Assembly (NCBI GenBank): GCA_028724525.1
Contig: JAQYCV010000005.1
Location: 62,001 to 126,000 of the forward strand
Reading direction: 5' to 3'
From: Clostridiales bacterium
GTDB lineage: Bacteria > Bacillota > Clostridia > Saccharofermentanales > DTU023
DNA length: 64,000 nt
Made by a program: the position numbers and the translations under genes. This document shows positions 61,806-64,000 of the stretch, one piece after another; position 1 is the stretch's first letter; each line of letters begins with the position of its first letter. The notes beneath the pieces are model-generated. The model worked only from the letters and a program-made list of their open reading frames with translations, ran no database searches and was not told where the DNA came from.

Positions 61806-62540
61806 TTACTTTGGCAAGTTCTGCTTGGGGACTAGGCTAAGCTCCGCCGATCGGCGATATGTCCAGTAGGCGGATAGGCCAGCGAGGATCAGACAGGTGA
61901 CTCCCAGGACTAAGAGCCAGACCTGGCGGCTATCTGGCCTCAGCCAGTAAGCGGCTAGGCAAGCTAGGCCTGCCCCCAGCTTTATCAAGATCGCCAGACG
62001 GTTAAAGTTGGGGCTGGTCACAAAATCCTGGAATTTTTTCTTAGTCCATTTTAAGAACTGGGGCAAGGGCCATACAAAAAGACAGAAGAGGGCGATGGCT
62101 AAAGCGGCTAGACCGGCTAGGGCTCGGCGTAGGAGATAGGCAAAACCGGACTTCACCGGAGACACGAGGGCATCCCAGATACGGCGGTGGAGCCCCCAGA
62201 AACCTAAGACTTCAGGCTCTGCGGCTTGCACGATGGGGGCCTGCTTGTAGACCGGCTGGCCATCTACTTCCACAGACTGCTCAATCACAGTTCTAGGCTG
62301 GCTAGCTAGCTGGAGATCCTGGGGCTTAGATGGGCTAGCTATGCGGGCAGCCAAGGCTGCAGACACCAGCAAGAGGGCAATCTTGTCTTTGTTTTGCCGC
62401 GACCAGGTTCGGAAGCCCTGCAAATAGTCTTGCGGCTTCTGCTCGTTTTTATCTTGAGCCTTACCCTCTATCTCGCTCTCGTCATAAGGCTTGCTCTTCT
62501 TGTCGCTTTCGTCTTGAGACTTACTTCTTATTTCCTTCAT
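61806..62540 (-). CDS. Membrane protein of unknown function with charged N-terminus
   Basis: I do not recognise it. The 244 residues begin with about 40 highly charged residues in loosely repeated Lys-Ser-Asp-Glu blocks (KSQDESDKK, KPYDESEIEG, KAQDKNEQ). Then come a membrane segment IALLLVSAALAARIA, an external-type loop of about 60 residues, and helices at ALAGLAALAIALFCLFVWPL, LAILIKLGAGLACLAAYWL and VWLLVLGVTCLILAGLSAYW. Codon use resembles the chromosome rather than the AT-rich passenger gene. No ribosome site of quality is visible before the ATG. It stands alone. Confidence 0.65.
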   Translation of the reverse strand: MKEIRSKSQDESDKKSKPYDESEIEGKAQDKNEQKPQDYLQGFRTWSRQNKDKIALLLVSAALAARIASPSKPQDLQLASQPRTVIEQSVEVDGQPVYKQAPIVQAAEPEVLGFWGLHRRIWDALVSPVKSGFAYLLRRALAGLAALAIALFCLFVWPLPQFLKWTKKKFQDFVTSPNFNRLAILIKLGAGLACLAAYWLRPDSRQVWLLVLGVTCLILAGLSAYWTYRRSAELSLVPKQNLPK

Positions 62541-62560
62541 CTGCTACTTTCTACAACTAT

Positions 62561-62594
62561 CTATTATCTATGACTACCTATTATCTATGGCTAC
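62561..62594. repeat. Tandem 17-base direct repeat
   Basis: CTATTATCTATGRCTAC occurs twice head to tail (62561-62577 and 62578-62594) with one mismatch, directly upstream of the unknown membrane gene on the reverse strand. Confidence 0.8.
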
Positions 62595-62634
62595 TTTTTA
62601 TCATTATCATTGGATATGTTCTGTGCTCATTTAT

Positions 62635-62670
62635 GATAAAAAACGCCGCTACACTGACTGAAGCGGCGTT
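62635..62670 (-). terminator. Terminator of tRNA-Thr
   Basis: On the reverse strand AACGCCGCT and AGCGGCGTT form a 9-bp stem around an 11-base loop, followed by TTTTTTAT. Confidence 0.9.
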
Positions 62671-62674
62671 GCTG

Positions 62675-62750
62675 TGGAGCCAATTACCAGAATCGAACTG
62701 GTGACCTCATCCTTACCATGGATGCGCTCTACCTACTGAGCTAAATTGGC
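62675..62750 (-). tRNA. tRNA-Thr (anticodon GGT)
   Basis: A 76-base cloverleaf on the reverse strand: acceptor GCCAATT pairing with AATTGGC, discriminator T, encoded CCA, T-loop TTCGATT, anticodon stem CATCC/GGATG with loop ATGGTAA giving anticodon GGT (ACC codons). It lies between the small LPSTG gene and a terminator and may share that gene's transcript. Confidence 0.95.
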
Positions 62751-62832
62751 GGATATAACTTGCTGGGCGCAGTTCCTTTACTTAGGCTTTAACTGCGGAG
62801 TTTATGATAGCAAGAGAATATCTTTCTGTCAA

Positions 62833-62991
62833 TTATTTTTGCTTGCGGCGCAAAACGATCATGATAATGAAGAGTACCGCGGCTAAACCCAGGAAGGCTA
62901 AAACCATAGGCAAGGTAGACTGCTCACCGGTAGACGGTAAAGCCAGGGCGGGGATTTGCGCTAGGGCTTTGAGTGGAAAGGCAGAAAACAT
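62833..62991 (-). CDS. Miniature LPXTG sortase substrate (52 residues)
   Basis: The reverse-strand frame encodes MFSAFPLKALAQIPALA, then LPSTGEQSTLP, a hydrophobic MVLAFLGLAAVLFIIMIVL and the basic tail RRKQK before the stop. This is a complete cell-wall sorting signal (LPXTG, helix, positive tail) with almost no protein in front. TGAGG lies 9 bases before the ATG, and an upstream in-frame stop at 63022-63024 rules out a longer protein. The N-terminal 20 residues are hydrophobic enough for a crude signal. It is either a tiny wall-anchored peptide or the retained end of a larger lost gene. Confidence 0.62.
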   Translation of the reverse strand: MFSAFPLKALAQIPALALPSTGEQSTLPMVLAFLGLAAVLFIIMIVLRRKQK

Positions 62992-63070
62992 TTTGCTAAA
63001 CCTCACATGTCGGCGGACTTGCTACTGATGACCTTGTCACGAGTGGCCAGGAGCCCACAGAATTTTCGTT

Positions 63071-63079
63071 ATCATAGCA
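63071..63079 (-). promoter_or_regulatory. Extended -10 promoter of the LPSTG gene
   Basis: The reverse strand reads TGCTATGAT: TATGAT with the TGn extension. Start point near 63064, giving a leader of about 70 bases. No clear -35. Confidence 0.55.
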
Positions 63080-63161
63080 TACCCTAGCCTCTGCTGTTGA
63101 GTTGGTCTGCATAGCTTCTGGACGATTATACAAATTTGTAATAATTAAGTAAGAAAAAATG

Positions 63162-63190
63162 TTGACATTCACAAAAACATCCCCTATACT
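63162..63190 (+). promoter_or_regulatory. Consensus promoter of the noncoding RNA
   Basis: TTGACA (63162-63167), 17 bases, TATACT (63185-63190): one of the best sigma-70-type promoters in the window. Start point near 63197. Confidence 0.88.
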
Positions 63191-63196
63191 AGGTAC

Positions 63197-63455
63197 AAGC
63201 CAATCGAAAAAGGGCCGCGAGCATAGGACTCAAGGACCGGCATTGAACTTTGAAATCACGACTGTATACTCCGGCGGTTAGCCGATGAACCTTGTTATGG
63301 ATGACACACACAGATTAATTGTTGAGTGAGAAGGACAAGGTCGGGGACCAGGCCAAGTAGATTGGAAGTTACTGAAAGGGGGACTGTAGTTTGAAAGTAC
63401 AGCCTCAATGAAACGGGCAAGCATTTTGGATAAAGTGTTTGCCCGTTTCGCTTTT
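63197..63455 (+). ncRNA. Structured noncoding RNA of about 260 nt, family uncertain
   Basis: A strong promoter, about 210 bases without any open frame, and a strong terminator define one short transcript. Internal complementarity is plentiful: ACCTTGT (63289-63295) with ACAAGGT (63335-63341), CTGTA (63384-63388) with TACAG (63398-63402), and GC-rich blocks around GGACCGGC and CTCCGGCGG. G-rich single-stranded runs (AAGGTCGGGGACCAGG, GAAAGGGGGACTG) suggest a conserved tertiary fold. It is not tmRNA, RNase P or SRP RNA by their hallmark motifs. The raiA motif of Firmicutes and Actinobacteria is the first family I would test, but I cannot confirm it. Confidence 0.72.
63410..63455 (+). terminator. 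Terminator of the noncoding RNA
   Basis: GAAACGGGCAA and TTTGCCCGTTTC form an 11-bp stem around a loop of about 17 bases, followed by GCTTTT. Confidence 0.85.
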
Positions 63456-63536
63456 CCAAGATTCCCTTGCGGGAGTACCAGTGCAGGATCTTGCTCTCAG
63501 AAGACCTGCTTGAGAGTTTAAACGTAGCCTAGAAGC

Positions 63537-64000
63537 CTAGTAGTTTTTAACCAAGTTAGAAATAGCCTTAAACTGGGGAGCTTTGGCATCCTGCAACCAG
63601 TCAAAGAGGATATTTTCTGTCGTTGTGACATAGGCCCCCATGGCGCGGAAGTTTTCTAAGGCTAAAGCTTTATCATCTGAGAAGCGTGACGATACGGCAT
63701 CGGCGGCAAGGACCACTTGATAGCCCTCTCCGAGCAGGTCCCTGACTGTTTGATAGACGCAGACATGGCTTTCCACACCACAGATAATGACCTGTTGGCG
63801 GCCACTCTCCTTGACATGCTTCAAGACTTCGGGGATAGCAGCGGTAAAGCGAGTCTTTTCAAAAGCTGGGTGGCCCGCCTCTTCAAGAGATGCCTTGAGC
63901 TCCGGTAGGGTCTCGCCTAAGCCCTTGGGATATTGCTCGGTATAGGAGCCGGGTATTTCAAAGAGCTTCGCGGCTTCTGCTAGACGATAGCAGCGCTTGG
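63537..64000 (-). CDS. Isochorismatase-family hydrolase (N-terminus outside the window)
   Basis: The reverse-strand frame stays open to the window edge and adds RLAEAAKLFEIPGSYTEQYP and KGLGETLPELKASLEEAG before a block reading VIICGVESHVCVYQTVRDLL. That block holds the catalytic Cys and the cis-peptide Gly-Val-Glu. Later DAVSSRFSDDKALALENFR and the TTTENILFDWL segment match the cysteine hydrolase fold. The TEQYPKGLG segment is typical of the ISOC/YcaC-like subgroup, not of PncA. The substrate is unknown. At least 154 residues are present; about 25-30 N-terminal residues are missing. Confidence 0.9.
   Translation of the reverse strand, partial: KRCYRLAEAAKLFEIPGSYTEQYPKGLGETLPELKASLEEAGHPAFEKTRFTAAIPEVLKHVKESGRQQVIICGVESHVCVYQTVRDLLGEGYQVVLAADAVSSRFSDDKALALENFRAMGAYVTTTENILFDWLQDAKAPQFKAISNLVKNY

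Larger units (their letters stand above)
62992..63196. other. Divergent promoter region between the LPSTG gene and the noncoding RNA
   Basis: About 200 bases. It holds the reverse-strand extended -10 box of the LPSTG gene and the forward consensus promoter of the RNA. No gene is seen. Confidence 0.6.

Noticed and set aside
63197..63455. tmRNA, RNase P RNA, SRP RNA or a metabolite riboswitch
   Set aside because: None of the hallmark motifs is present, and no gene lies in the same direction just downstream for a riboswitch to control.

Overview
The window looks like a low-to-mid GC Firmicutes (Bacillota) chromosome, with roughly half G+C by eye. Evidence includes the order cysS-mrnC-rlmB-sigH, the order tmk-darA(c-di-AMP receptor)-holB-ricT-rsmI-metG-tatD, tig-clpP-clpX, strong AGGAGG ribosome sites, an Asp23-type protein, a YtrA-type GntR/ABC locus and an LPXTG-type sorting signal. 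I cannot fix the family; a host-associated clostridial or tissierellial bacterium is a guess.

Layout. 0-7.5 kb: metK, comF, a probable 6S RNA, cysS, mrnC, rlmB, a SigH-type sigma factor, a lipoprotein and maf (reverse). 8-16 kb: one 2669-residue secreted surface protein, then a terminator and a reverse-strand tRNA-Arg. 16.4-22.8 kb: a Crp/Fnr-type regulator and a five-gene peptide ABC transporter whose promoter carries a palindrome centred at about -41.5. 22.8-23.7 kb: gene-free DNA full of inverted and tandem repeats. 23.7-36.3 kb: proteostasis (tig, clpP, clpX), folate (folE, then a FolB-FolK-PncA fusion) and a housekeeping run from tmk to tatD. 36.4-43.5 kb: an Asp23-family protein, a class A PBP, purine salvage (punA, mtaD) and a CAP-domain secreted protein. 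43.6-49.3 kb: a GntR-controlled ABC exporter with two large permeases. 49.4-57.8 kb: YitT, then a reverse-strand envelope set (an anchored solute-binding-like protein, a DHHW/AlgX-like protein with its MBOAT partner, a FemX-like ligase) and ispE. 57.8-60.2 kb: pcp with DUF979/DUF969 membrane proteins.

60.2-64 kb is accessory in character. It holds a decayed IS3-like element whose ends bracket an AT-rich gene for a small membrane zinc-ribbon protein, and a second copy of the repeat array seen at 23.4 kb. It also holds an unknown membrane protein, tRNA-Thr, a 52-residue LPSTG protein too small for normal ORF calling, a promoter-to-terminator noncoding RNA of about 260 nt, and the C-terminal part of an isochorismatase-family hydrolase running off the window.

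The most unusual items are the noncoding RNA at 63.2-63.5 kb, the two-locus 31-bp repeat family, the IS-bracketed passenger gene, the miniature sortase substrate, the 6S RNA, and the Crp/Fnr site with its adjacent regulator gene. RNA family names and operator assignments are inferences from sequence reading only.
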